Part shown: positions 33,317 to 41,385 of the stretch, one piece after another
Layout of the letters: every line of letters begins with the position of its first letter
Numbering within the stretch: position 1 is the first letter of the stretch
Source of the DNA: CAZBYL01 sp964496275
GTDB lineage: Bacteria; Synergistota; Synergistia; Synergistales; Synergistaceae
Direction: 5' to 3'
Assembly: GCA_964496275.1 (NCBI GenBank)
Contig: CAZBYL010000011.1
Location: forward strand, 1-47,865
DNA: 47,865 bases
The notes under the pieces: model-generated
The model's input: the letters and a program-made list of their open reading frames with translations, nothing else
Told to the model about the DNA's origin: nothing
Database searches by the model: none
Made by a program: the position numbers and the translations under genes

Positions 33317-33341
33317 AAAAACGGAGAGTACACCCTCCTTT
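33317..33341 (+). terminator. Weak hairpin after the family-5 operon
   Basis: AAAACGGAG and CTCCTTTT pair with one bulged base. The 33342-33460 stretch after it holds nothing I recognise. Confidence 0.35.
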
Positions 33342-33462
33342 TCCAATCCGCAGCCGAGAGAAAATTGCCAAAATTACCGCGCCTTGGGACGCTGATCGGC
33401 TCTTAGATACCTTGCCAATGAAATCCGATTAAATTATTTTCTTAAAGATTATCAAATAGTGC

Positions 33463-33491
33463 TTGTGTCTAAAGGGAATGTAGGATACAAT
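33463..33491 (+). promoter_or_regulatory. Possible promoter of rpsU-yqeY
   Basis: TTGTGT (33463-33468), 17-base spacer, TACAAT (33486-33491), 73 bases before rpsU. The -35 match is poor. Confidence 0.4.
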
Positions 33492-33564
33492 GTTCTGGTG
33501 TTTATCCCCGCTTGCACGTTTTTATTATCTGCTTTGTAAGTGGCTGAGAAAGGGGGGAATGTAG

Positions 33565-33753
33565 ATGACCACCGTAACCAGACGCGATAACGAGTCGATC
33601 GAAGACGCGCTGAAACGTTTTAAGCGTGAACTTCGCAAGGTGGGCGTGCTTCGTGAAGCGAAGAAGCATGAACATTACGAGAAACCCAGCGAAATCAAGA
33701 AACGTAAGAAGGCCGAAATGGCCCGAAACAAGGGCAGGAGGGCTGATTATTAG
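33565..33753 (+). CDS. rpsU: 30S ribosomal protein bS21
   Basis: 62 residues, highly basic. VTRRDNESIEDALKRFKREL at the N-terminus and HEHYEKPSEIKKRKKAEMAR are the family hallmarks. It assists start-site selection on the 30S subunit. AAAGGGGGGAATG lies upstream of the ATG. It is followed 2 bases later by yqeY, a common pairing in bacteria. Confidence 0.95.
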   Translation: MTTVTRRDNESIEDALKRFKRELRKVGVLREAKKHEHYEKPSEIKKRKKAEMARNKGRRADY

Positions 33754-33755
33754 TC

Positions 33756-34217
33756 ATGTCTAACCTTGTTGCACAGATTCAAAGCGATATGGTTTCAGCG
33801 ATGAAAAGCAAGGAAGAGGTCAAACTCTCCGTGCTTCGTATGTTGAAGTCTGCCATACAGCTTGCTCAAATCGAAAAAGGCAGAGACAATCCTCTGACGG
33901 ACGATGATGTGCTTGTGCTTGTGCGCAGGCTCATCAAGCAGCGCGTCGAGGCCGCCGAGATGTACAAAAACGGCGGTGCGGACGACAGAGCCGATGCGGA
34001 GCTTGCAGAAGCCAAAATCCTTGAGGCATATCAGCCCGCTCAGCTTTCGGACGAAGATCTGACTAAGATCGTCGCCGCGGTCGCTGCCGAAATAGGGGCC
34101 TCCGGTCCCAAGGACATGGGCAAGATGATGGGCAAGGTAATAGCCGCATCAAAAGGACAGGCAGACGGAAACAGAGTCAAGGCAGAGGTGCAGAAATACC
34201 TCGCCTCGCTCGCCTGA
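33756..34217 (+). CDS. yqeY: GatB/YqeY domain protein
   Basis: 153 residues. LVAQIQSDMVSAMKSKEEVKLSVLRMLKSAI at the start (read in two parts), the KQRVEAAEMYKNGG motif, EAKILEAYQPAQLS and GPKDMGKMMGKV are typical. The fold matches the tail domain of the GatB amidotransferase subunit; a tRNA-linked role has been proposed for the family, but the function is unsettled. Cotranscribed with rpsU. Confidence 0.93.
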   Translation: MSNLVAQIQSDMVSAMKSKEEVKLSVLRMLKSAIQLAQIEKGRDNPLTDDDVLVLVRRLIKQRVEAAEMYKNGGADDRADAELAEAKILEAYQPAQLSDEDLTKIVAAVAAEIGASGPKDMGKMMGKVIAASKGQADGNRVKAEVQKYLASLA

Positions 34218-34242
34218 TTCGTATACCACCTTTGACCGTATA

Positions 34243-34277
34243 AAAAGTGTCGGGCATGAACTGTCCGGCGCTTTTTT
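34243..34277 (+). terminator. Terminator of rpsU-yqeY
   Basis: A 14-bp stem (34243-34256 with 34262-34275) containing three G-T pairs and a 5-base loop, ending in six T. Confidence 0.85.
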
Positions 34278-34314
34278 ATTATTTATAAGCAGCAAAATGC
34301 AGGGAGGCAAAAAA

Positions 34315-35397
34315 ATGAAAATATATCCAATTCCGCTTGTACCGGGTCCCGTATCCGTTCCCCTCAAATACAGAGATTCATACCTGACAGACTACGGCAG
34401 CTCCGACCTTGAAAAAGACTTCTACTCGCTCCTGTCCGAAAACCACGAACTGCTCCGCCAAATCCTGAAAACAAAAAACGAAGTCACGATACAGTCCGGC
34501 GAAGCAATGCTCATACTTTGGGGCGCTCTCAAAAGCACCATAAAACAGGGCGATAAAGTCCTCGTACTCTCAAACGGAATCTTCGGGCGCGGATTCGGAG
34601 AAATGGCGGAAACGCTCGGCGCCGAGGTGGAAATTCTCGAAGCCCCCGACGGCGAATTCGTAAACCTTGATACACTGCGCGAAAAAATAAAAACATTCAA
34701 GCCCTACCTCGTCACCGCGGTACACTGCGAAACCCCGAGCGGACTGCTGAACCCCATAGCGGACGTAGCGCAAATAGTGCGCGAAAGCGGAGCTCTCTTC
34801 TGCGTGGACTTCGTGGCAAGCGCAGTCGGCGCGGACGTGAGAGTGGACGAATGGGGCATAGACCTGGGACTGCTCGGAAGCCAGAAGTGCCTCTCACTTC
34901 TCCCCGACCTCTCCATACTCACAGTCAGCGACCGTGCGTGGAAAGCCGCGGAAAGAGTGAACTACTCCGGCTATGACGCAATGCTCCCCTGGCGTGACGT
35001 CACCAAAAAACTGGCCATGCCCTGTACGCACAACTGGCATTCAAACGCGGCTCTCAACACGGCGCTCAAAAGCATACTGGAAGAGGGGCTGGAAAACTCC
35101 TTTGAAAGACACAGAGAAGCGGCCTCCTACTGCCGCGCCCGTGCGAAGGAAATGGGGCTTGAACTGTACGCAAAGACGGAGGAACTCGCATCTCCGACAG
35201 TCACAGCAATAAAAGTGCCGAAAAACTTCACATGGGAAGAGCTCGATGCGGCGCTGAGGCTAAGGGGCGTCGTAGTAGGCGGCAGCTACGGAAACCTCGC
35301 GGGAAAAGTATTCCGCATAGGACACATGGGCAGTCAGGCGGATATCGACCTCGTAAAACGGGGAATGGACATACTTGAGAAAATTGTAACCAAATAA
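34315..35397 (+). CDS. Class V aminotransferase (alanine-glyoxylate aminotransferase-like)
   Basis: 360 residues, fold type I PLP enzyme. PGPVSVP at the start, D165 in LFCVDFVASAVGAD holds the pyridine nitrogen, and K191 in LLGSQKCLSLLPDLS is the Schiff-base lysine. Near the C-terminus GGSYGNLAGKVFRIGHMG matches the family's closing motif. Relatives are alanine- or serine-glyoxylate and (S)-ureidoglycine-glyoxylate aminotransferases; the true amino donor is not readable here. AGGGAGG (34301-34307) decides ATG 34315. It is a single-gene unit between two terminators. Confidence 0.88.
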   Translation: MKIYPIPLVPGPVSVPLKYRDSYLTDYGSSDLEKDFYSLLSENHELLRQILKTKNEVTIQSGEAMLILWGALKSTIKQGDKVLVLSNGIFGRGFGEMAETLGAEVEILEAPDGEFVNLDTLREKIKTFKPYLVTAVHCETPSGLLNPIADVAQIVRESGALFCVDFVASAVGADVRVDEWGIDLGLLGSQKCLSLLPDLSILTVSDRAWKAAERVNYSGYDAMLPWRDVTKKLAMPCTHNWHSNAALNTALKSILEEGLENSFERHREAASYCRARAKEMGLELYAKTEELASPTVTAIKVPKNFTWEELDAALRLRGVVVGGSYGNLAGKVFRIGHMGSQADIDLVKRGMDILEKIVTK

Positions 35398-35410
35398 CAT
35401 ACGGTAAACA

Positions 35411-35465
35411 AAAAACAGCGCAAACAAAAGCATCCCGCAAGAAATGCTTTTGAAGCGCTGTTTTT
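35411..35465 (+). terminator. Two-part terminator after the aminotransferase
   Basis: An outer stem AAAACAGCGC/GCGCTGTTTT encloses an inner stem AAAAGCAT/ATGCTTTT; a T run closes it. Confidence 0.85.
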
Positions 35466-35492
35466 GCATATCGTCAGGCCGCTTTCTATTGT

Positions 35493-35584
35493 GCTTTTGA
35501 CTGTGATTTTTTGAATTTGTCCAGTCTGCAAAACATTTAAGAACAAGAATCGCTTCTATGGTGTCCAATTTATACAGTCCGGTG
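35493..35584. repeat. 92-bp direct repeat, copy 1
   Basis: Matches 35868-35959 in 81 of 92 positions, with no gaps. It ends in GTGTCCAATTTATACAGTCC, which looks like an insertion-sequence end, but I cannot name the element. It lies 5 bases before the palindromic element. Confidence 0.8.
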
Positions 35585-35589
35585 TTTTC

Positions 35590-35840
35590 AAAGCCTTCCC
35601 CCCTTTGTGGGCGGCCAGAGAGCCAAATCAGCGGTTTTCTGATTTGTGCGAATCGGCTGGTTGTTACACCCAGAAGGTGGCTGCGGACGATTTTTCCGCA
35701 GACGGATGAGGGGTGTTCTTGACCTTGGTTTTGCAGTTTTACCGGAAGTTAAACCCCAAACCCCAAAAGTCAAAAGCACCCCTCATCCGTCAGAGCAGAA
35801 GCATGCTCTGCCACCTTCCCCACAAAGGGGGGAAGGCTTT
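35590..35840. mobile_element. MITE-like palindromic element, about 251 bp
   Basis: Ends are a perfect 22-bp inverted repeat (35590-35611 with 35819-35840; AAAGCCTTCC ... GGAAGGCTTT). Inside are a second near-perfect inverted repeat (GACGGATGAGGGGTG at about 35700 with CACCCCTCATCCGTC ending at about 35791) and a small hairpin CAGAGCA/TGCTCTG. No coding capacity of its own. From memory, similar CCTTCCCC...GGGGAAGG palindromes are scattered in gut bacterial genomes; that would need a search. Confidence 0.75.
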
Positions 35841-35867
35841 AAGAGCATTTTCATATACGGTAAGTTA

Positions 35868-35959
35868 GCTTTTGACTGTAGTTTTTTGAATCTGTCCGGT
35901 CTGCAAAACATTCAAGAATAGGAATAGCTTTCAAGGTGTCCAATTTATACAGTCCGGTG
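35868..35959. repeat. 92-bp direct repeat, copy 2
   Basis: Second copy of 35493-35584, 88 percent identical. Lies 27 bases after the palindromic element. Confidence 0.8.
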
Positions 35960-35972
35960 CGTTTTTTGCAAA

Positions 35973-36012
35973 GAAGAGAGACCGCTTTTAGGGCGGTCTC
36001 TCTTCCGGTTTT
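35973..36012. terminator. Hairpin between the repeat region and the autotransporter gene
   Basis: GAAGAGAGACCGC (35973-35985) and GCGGTCTCTCTTC (35993-36005), a perfect 13-bp stem. The T run is on the plus-strand side; on the minus strand, where the autotransporter ends, the tail is weaker. Confidence 0.7.
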
Positions 36013-36028
36013 TATTTCGTTTTAAAGC

Positions 36029-38716
36029 TTAAAAGACCCAGTTCAATCCGGCGCTTATGTGCCACTTCTTTTCTATGTCGGAGCTGAAAGAGCGTTCCAG
36101 TTCGCCGAAGGCGTAGACGTTTTTGCCTATCATTGTCTTGAAGCCTATTCCGGCTTCCCACCATGTGCCGCCGAAATCTCTGGTTACGACCGCGCTTCCT
36201 CCTGCCGTGTCAAGGAGTCTTACTGTCTGGTCGCCGTCAAATTCGTGATACAGCGATGTTGTGAGATAGAAGTCTGTCGTATCGCTTGCCTTTTTCACGA
36301 AATCAACTCCGAAGCGTCCGAGTATGCTGGTCATGCCATCTATCTCCGCCGTTGTGCCGCGTGTTGTGACGAATTTGTCGCTGCCAAGGCGTCCGTAGAT
36401 AAGCTCCGCCTGGGGTACTATGTTCCAGCCGTGTCCTGCGTCGAACTTGCGTCCGAACTGCAACGCCGCGCTGAATATGCTGTTGTCATACTTCCCGTAG
36501 TCGGGGAACTGTCCGTTTATCGTAAGGTCGCTTGTCATTTTGCCGCCGCGAAGGAGGAAGTTGGCGTAGTATCCCGAATCAAACTCACGTCCCGCGTATG
36601 CTGCAAAAGATGTTACATTGCTGTCGCCTGTTCCCATGGCCTGGTCTATATTGCCTTCGCCGCGCTCAAAGATTACTCCGAGAGCCGTTGCCCCGGCCAT
36701 CTTATTGTAGCCGACCTGATATGTTCTGTATCTGTTCTCGAAGTTGTCTCCTTCCAGCTTGCCGCCGTGGATCTTAAACCAGAAGCCGTCCTCTTTGCCG
36801 CGCACGTCCGCCATCGCTCTTGTGAGTGACGAGGTGGAATTTCTGAAATGGTAGTAGGCCGCTTCCGTGCTGTTTAGGAGAGCCTTTGTGTTTGCGCTGT
36901 AATACTTAGTAATTCCGGTAAGGTTCCATTTCCCCATGTCGTTTTCCAGCTCATAACCCTTATCCCAAATGAGCCCCTGTGATTCGGGAAGCGCGACAAG
37001 GTTCACATTGTTTGATTGATCCCAGAAAACCCATGTTTTTTCTATTGCTTTTGAACTCATGGGTATTACAACGTCATCATTTTCCGATTCCGACATTCCC
37101 GTCAAATCCGTGAAACGCAGATAGTGTGTTGTTTTTTCCGATGTACGGGTCTCGACTCTGTCGGCTTCATGCGTGTCGAGATTGGCGCCTATCACGAATG
37201 TTCCGTTGCTGCCGGAAAGATCCTCCGTGCGCAGCACCTGATAGTAACTGTTCTTTGCTTTGTCCGCTGCCTCCGCGTTCGCCATGAGGTTTATAACTCC
37301 TCTGTCAACGACAAGCGAGGTAACAGAGCTGTCCATATTGGGGCTTGTGCGGGAGACACTGCGTAAGTTCCACGTCGCTCCGGAATCGAATCTGAGGTTG
37401 ATTTGGTTTTCCCCGGAATCTCCCGGTTCTTTTCCGCTTACGCCTGTCAGGAATGATTCGGCTCCGATGAAATCGGCATGGATTGAGGACGAATTGCCCT
37501 TTGCGAAGATATCGCCTGTGACCTTCACGGATGTCGATAAGCCATCGCTGTTGACGTTAATCGTTCCGCTGTTCGCGAAGAAGGAGTGAGCCCCGTATTT
37601 GTATGTTTCTTCGCCTATGCCGTCTGTTGATGCCGTTATCTCCGTGTCTCCGTAAAGATTTATCGTGCCGTTTCCGCTTGCAATAAGAGCGTTGGCAAAA
37701 CTTGTATCGGAATGGGCTTTAATGATGCTTTTCTTTGTCCTTATATCCGCGACACTGTTGGCTCCGCTGATGCCTATCGCAGAGGCCTTCCCGCTCATAC
37801 CATTTTGATTGGCGAGAGAGCGCGCGTCTATTTTGAGCAAATCGCCGGTTACGGCGATGTCTGTCTTAACGCTGTTGTATCCGCTGATTCCTGCTGCGTT
37901 GGCTCCGCCGCTGTTAATTGCCGTTATTTCAGTGCTTTTCTTGGCATTGAGATGTGCGCTCACTCCGGCTGAACCGCCCCACATATCAACACCGAGAGTG
38001 TTGTACGAGTTTGTGCTGTTTGCGCTGATGGAGAGGGTTTCACCGTTGATAGCCACTTCCCCCATGCGCGCATCACTTTGGTCTCCGCCCATTGTTAATC
38101 CGGCCGTATAATTTGAGCCGCCGCTCTCAGCCTCAACGGCTATATTTGTCACATCGCTGTTGAGTGTAAGTATAGAGCCTCCGTATGTACGCAGACCTGA
38201 TACAATGCATACGTCCGCATGTCCCTTAACTCCCTTAACTCCAATGTCCAGTTTTTTCAGGTTGAGGGTTAAGTTGGCGCTGGTTCCTTTCTCTGCGGAA
38301 ACATTGATTCCCGCTCCGTAAACCGTACGGTTTGCCTCGACAGTTCCGGTTAATTCATTGCCGTTAATTGTCAGGGTCCTGGGAGTATAGCCCTGTGCCG
38401 TGGGATCCGATTCTGTAAGCAAACATACAAAGAACGGGCCGACTCCGTCAAGATTCTTAAAATCCAGATTTTTGAATGACACTGTTGCTTCAGTTGTCTT
38501 GGATTCATCCGTATAGGAAAGGTACTTCCCCAAGGTTTTTGTCTCGTCAGTATAAGAAAAATCACTGTCTATCAGGATTCTTTCCTTCATTTCGCGCCAC
38601 TCCTGCGCCTGAGCGCGCGGTGCGGCCGCGGTGAAAATAAATGCAGATAGAATCAGAAAGCTTATGCTGCGGAATTTGCGCTTTTTAAGGCGCGGTGTGT
38701 CGGTAGCCATTCTCAT
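36029..38716 (-). CDS. Autotransporter (type Va) with beta-barrel domain
   Basis: 895 residues. A Sec signal peptide occupies about 1-38 (FLILSAFIFTAAAPRAQAQ). The passenger (about 39-620) is rich in G, N, S and T with repeated short beta-strand motifs, as in right-handed beta-helix passengers; no protease or lipase motif is visible. The barrel (about 625-895) contains GFWFKIHGGKLEGDNF, YAGREFDSGYYANF, the GRKFDAGHGWNIVPQAELIYGRL segment split by the turn, and ends in the aromatic residue F (LNWVF) expected for BamA recognition. So the cell has an outer membrane. AGGA lies 10 bases before ATG 38716. Function of the passenger unknown; adhesion is a guess. Confidence 0.9.
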   Translation of the reverse strand: MRMATDTPRLKKRKFRSISFLILSAFIFTAAAPRAQAQEWREMKERILIDSDFSYTDETKTLGKYLSYTDESKTTEATVSFKNLDFKNLDGVGPFFVCLLTESDPTAQGYTPRTLTINGNELTGTVEANRTVYGAGINVSAEKGTSANLTLNLKKLDIGVKGVKGHADVCIVSGLRTYGGSILTLNSDVTNIAVEAESGGSNYTAGLTMGGDQSDARMGEVAINGETLSISANSTNSYNTLGVDMWGGSAGVSAHLNAKKSTEITAINSGGANAAGISGYNSVKTDIAVTGDLLKIDARSLANQNGMSGKASAIGISGANSVADIRTKKSIIKAHSDTSFANALIASGNGTINLYGDTEITASTDGIGEETYKYGAHSFFANSGTINVNSDGLSTSVKVTGDIFAKGNSSSIHADFIGAESFLTGVSGKEPGDSGENQINLRFDSGATWNLRSVSRTSPNMDSSVTSLVVDRGVINLMANAEAADKAKNSYYQVLRTEDLSGSNGTFVIGANLDTHEADRVETRTSEKTTHYLRFTDLTGMSESENDDVVIPMSSKAIEKTWVFWDQSNNVNLVALPESQGLIWDKGYELENDMGKWNLTGITKYYSANTKALLNSTEAAYYHFRNSTSSLTRAMADVRGKEDGFWFKIHGGKLEGDNFENRYRTYQVGYNKMAGATALGVIFERGEGNIDQAMGTGDSNVTSFAAYAGREFDSGYYANFLLRGGKMTSDLTINGQFPDYGKYDNSIFSAALQFGRKFDAGHGWNIVPQAELIYGRLGSDKFVTTRGTTAEIDGMTSILGRFGVDFVKKASDTTDFYLTTSLYHEFDGDQTVRLLDTAGGSAVVTRDFGGTWWEAGIGFKTMIGKNVYAFGELERSFSSDIEKKWHISAGLNWVF

Positions 38717-38907
38717 TATTATCTCTTCCTTTCATTTTTTATACGACACTCCAAACAGCGCAAGCTACGGCAAAAATAGTACTGCTGCGCTAAATTGGTA
38801 TGTTTCTGTTAGCAGAGCGCACACGATATCCTGAAAAATGATAATATAATCTATTATTCATAACATAGTGAAATATATTGCACATAAAATAATAAAATAT
38901 ATTTGCA

Positions 38908-38944
38908 CAGAGCCCTGATTTGGTGCAGCGTAATTAGGGCTCTG
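38908..38944. terminator. Hairpin between the two surface-protein genes
   Basis: CAGAGCCCT (38908-38916) and AGGGCTCTG (38936-38944) form a perfect 9-bp stem. On the minus strand an AT-rich tail follows. The rest of the 38717-39059 gap is AT-rich; I found no convincing promoter for the autotransporter in it. Confidence 0.5.
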
Positions 38945-39059
38945 CTCTGTTTTCAGTGAACCGCGCGCGCTCTTTTAAACTTTTCCGAGCTGACACAGAG
39001 ATTGCCGTCGGATTTAGTTTTACAATTAACAGCCTGTAGGGTGTTATGTTAAGGAGTGA

Positions 39060-40904
39060 TTACTTTTTTTTTCTTATGGCAAGCGGAATCATGGCAAGAA
39101 GAGCCAGTGCGGCAAATCCCGCGCTGCATCCGCCGCCGCCGCTGCTTGTTCTGTAGGAAGGAGTATCAGGCAGCTTGGCTTCGGAGCCCATGTTTGCAAA
39201 GAGCGGCGTTAATTCGCTGGTGAATTTATCGGCATTACCGGACAGAGCCGCAGAACTTCCGGACGTTGAAGCGGAGGCTGACGTCTTAAAGTCGGTCGGT
39301 GAGAATGCGAATTCGTATCCCTGAACGCCCACGCCGAACTTATCTTGCGCTTCCACAGGCGCGATGCCGTCTGTGAAATCGCCTATAGAGGCAAATTCTT
39401 CTCCTCCAACATCTCCGGACTTAACGGCTGTTATCCCATGCGCAGTAATGTCCTGAGGAGTCACAGCTTTTCCGTTTACCAAGAGAGTGAAAGCGGACTT
39501 GCCTTTCGGCTGCAGACGCACGGAGGGCATCAGAGAGAGGGTTGTGACAGCTGATTTATCGAGGATTGTTGCGTCAAATGACTTTACGGAAGTATCGTCA
39601 TAAGTAGTTTCTTCGCTTTTATAATTGTATGCGGCATTTCCCGTAAATGCGCAGTTGCTGACTTTTGAGCCTGTTAGGATAGTCGCCGCAATACCGCCGC
39701 TTCCCATGGTTTCTGAGTCGGTCTCACTCTCGGTCTCACTCTTTTCCGCAGTGACTGCGCCGGTGTTTGTGCAGGATTTAACAGTGGTGTTTATTGTCTC
39801 TGCCGCAATTCCGCCGGCCAGGCTCTTTCCCGCTCCATCTTCCTCGAAGTAGTACCCATGAACCGCGCCTCTGTTTGTGCAGAACATAATACTGTTTGCT
39901 GCGCCGGGGCCGCCTTTTCTGATATTGCTGCTTCCCACGATACCGCCTGCGTATATAGCAGTCACACTGCCGCTGTTTAAGCAGTTAGTAATTGCTGAAC
40001 TATTATCGCAGTTTCCGGCAATTCCGCCGCCGAAGTATAAAGCGAACTCTTCACTTTGCCGTTTTATGGACCCCGTATTTACGCAACTGACGATGCTGCC
40101 CCCAATTGTATCTGACGCAATTCCGCCGATGGATGTGTGCCCCAGCAGATCCCCGGTATTGACGCACATTGCTATGCGCCCTTCCATGTTAACTCCTGCA
40201 ATTCCGCCGATGGATCCTTCGCAAAGATCTTCGGGAGACTGAGCCATGGATATCCGACCGTTGTTTATGCAGCTTTGTATATTGCCTTCGTTTAATCCCG
40301 CTATGCCTCCGGCATATTTTACACTCGTCTCGGTATCCGTGCCCGGTAAGCTGACGGAGCAGAGACTTGTGCAGTTTCCAATAGCTCCCATATTAAGGGC
40401 TGCGAATGCGCCGACATACAGAGTGGATATCGGTTTGCTGTTTGTAATATTGCCGCTGAGAACCAGGTTACAAATCACACCGCCCTGGCCTAAGGCTGCC
40501 ACAAATCCGGTGTAGCTCGTGGGGCCTTCTGCGGTCTCGACACTTCCGGGGTTGAATCCCGATATCACATGCCCGTTACCGTTAAAAATACCGGTATATC
40601 CGGTAGGCGTTTCTTGTTCTAAATCGCCCGAAATATGAATCGGAGTCCACTTAGTGCCGCCGAGGTCGATATCCTCTGTGAGCTCTGCATATGTGTTTGC
40701 GGGAATAGTTCCGTTTTGGATGCCTTGCTGGAATTTGATAAGGTCCTCTTTCGTGCCGATTCCCCGAAGAGCTAGAGTATTTGCCTGTGCTGCAAAAGCG
40801 GAAAGGATGAATAAGAAAACCCCTAACAAAAGAAAACTAAAATAAACTCCTGTTCGTGGGGGCGTGTTAATGTTCAATGCTGTCTTTTCGTAAAGCTTTT
40901 TCAT
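39060..40904 (-). CDS. GLUG-repeat surface protein with Synergist-CTERM-like sorting tail
   Basis: 614 residues from ATG 40904. A signal peptide is followed by a start domain with DLGGTKWTPI and a GNGHVISGF strand, then about eight degenerate GLUG-type repeats (about 150-430): GGIAGLNEGNIQSCINNGRI and variants, each with a conserved C-x-N-x-G. A small domain without relatives comes next (about 440-590). The tail is SGGGGCSAGF, a hydrophobic stretch and RKKK, matching the Synergist-CTERM tripartite layout (Gly-Cys motif, helix, basic end). It is probably exported and processed at the cell surface. GAGGGAG precedes ATG 40904; an earlier in-frame ATG (41021) would add 39 untypical residues. Confidence 0.82.
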   Translation of the reverse strand: MKKLYEKTALNINTPPRTGVYFSFLLLGVFLFILSAFAAQANTLALRGIGTKEDLIKFQQGIQNGTIPANTYAELTEDIDLGGTKWTPIHISGDLEQETPTGYTGIFNGNGHVISGFNPGSVETAEGPTSYTGFVAALGQGGVICNLVLSGNITNSKPISTLYVGAFAALNMGAIGNCTSLCSVSLPGTDTETSVKYAGGIAGLNEGNIQSCINNGRISMAQSPEDLCEGSIGGIAGVNMEGRIAMCVNTGDLLGHTSIGGIASDTIGGSIVSCVNTGSIKRQSEEFALYFGGGIAGNCDNSSAITNCLNSGSVTAIYAGGIVGSSNIRKGGPGAANSIMFCTNRGAVHGYYFEEDGAGKSLAGGIAAETINTTVKSCTNTGAVTAEKSETESETDSETMGSGGIAATILTGSKVSNCAFTGNAAYNYKSEETTYDDTSVKSFDATILDKSAVTTLSLMPSVRLQPKGKSAFTLLVNGKAVTPQDITAHGITAVKSGDVGGEEFASIGDFTDGIAPVEAQDKFGVGVQGYEFAFSPTDFKTSASASTSGSSAALSGNADKFTSELTPLFANMGSEAKLPDTPSYRTSSGGGGCSAGFAALALLAMIPLAIRKKK

Positions 40905-40939
40905 AATGAACAACTCCCTCTCTAAGATATTTTGATGTC

Positions 40940-40957
40940 TATTGCGTCCCCGCAATA
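40940..40957 (-). other. Leader hairpin of the GLUG-protein gene
   Basis: TATTGCG, four bases, CGCAATA: a perfect 7-bp stem in the leader, about 18 bases upstream of the ribosome binding site. Could affect message stability or translation. Confidence 0.4.
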
Positions 40958-40968
40958 AATCTAAGTGC

Positions 40969-40996
40969 ATAATATCATGACATAAGATAAATGCAA
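40969..40996 (-). promoter_or_regulatory. Promoter of the GLUG-protein gene
   Basis: On the minus strand: TTGCAT (40996-40991), 16-base spacer, TATTAT (40974-40969). Confidence 0.5.
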
Positions 40997-41057
40997 GAGC
41001 AAAATGAAAAAATACATACATATTTCAGGAAAAAATATTTATAAATACAGGTATGTA

Positions 41058-41081
41058 GGGGAAGGGGCAGGGGCGTTGGGG
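41058..41081 (+). other. G-quadruplex motif
   Basis: Four runs of four G separated by 2, 2 and 4 bases (GGGG-N2-GGGG-N2-GGGG-N4-GGGG), plus a fifth run at 41090-41093. This meets the strict definition of a four-tetrad intramolecular quadruplex. It lies next to an AT-rich tract (40979-41050). Confidence 0.75.
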
Positions 41082-41095
41082 AAAGGCTAGGGGCT

Positions 41096-41290
41096 TTGAG
41101 CGATGGTTGAACGATTGTTGAGCAGTGGTTGAACGATTGGCTGGGGCGTTGGCAAACTATGGGCAAGTGATTGGCAAACGATGGCAGGAGCAGGGGCTTT
41201 GGCAAACGGTGGGCAAGCTATTGGCAAACGATTGTGAGTGGCAGGGGCGTTGAGCGATGGTTGAGCGATGGTTGAACGATTTTTGGGGCG
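41096..41290 (+). repeat. Cluster of 11-bp iterons (TTGARCGATKG) and TTGGCAAACGAT units
   Basis: Four units of about 40-52 bp, each ending in GGGGC. The first and fourth consist of head-to-tail 11-mers (TTGAGCGATGG, TTGAACGATTG). The second and third contain paired TTGGCAAACGAT-like boxes with a GGGCAAG spacer. The strand is almost free of C outside these boxes. No start codon with a ribosome binding site gives a plausible protein. It occupies most of the 481-base gap between the GLUG gene and nrdR. Confidence 0.75.
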
Positions 41291-41327
41291 GTGGATTAGT
41301 ATTGTTTTTGTGATGGCTCTTCTCGAA

Positions 41328-41374
41328 TCACTGTATGTAGTGTTATAATCAACCAGTGTGTTTATATCTAGTGT
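41328..41374. promoter_or_regulatory. Pair of NrdR boxes around the nrdR promoter
   Basis: Box 1 at 41328-41343 (TCACTGTATGTAGTGT) matches the NrdR consensus in about 13 of 16 positions. Box 2 at 41359-41374 (TGTTTATATCTAGTGT) matches perfectly in its right half only. Their centres are 31 bp apart, three helical turns, the usual spacing. A TATAAT (41344-41349) lies between them. Confidence 0.75.
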
Positions 41375-41385
41375 GGAGGGGTTAG

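Noticed and set aside
33342..33460. Possible tRNA or small RNA before rpsU
   Set aside because: No cloverleaf, no T-loop motif and no stable hairpin; nothing beyond ordinary intergenic sequence.
38717..39059. DnaA-box-like TTATTCATA near 38.86 kb as an origin element
   Set aside because: It is a single, imperfect match in AT-rich sequence and has no partners; chance is the better explanation.
41096..41290. Repeat cluster as a CRISPR array
   Set aside because: The units vary in length and sequence, there are no unique spacers of constant size, and no cas genes are in the window.
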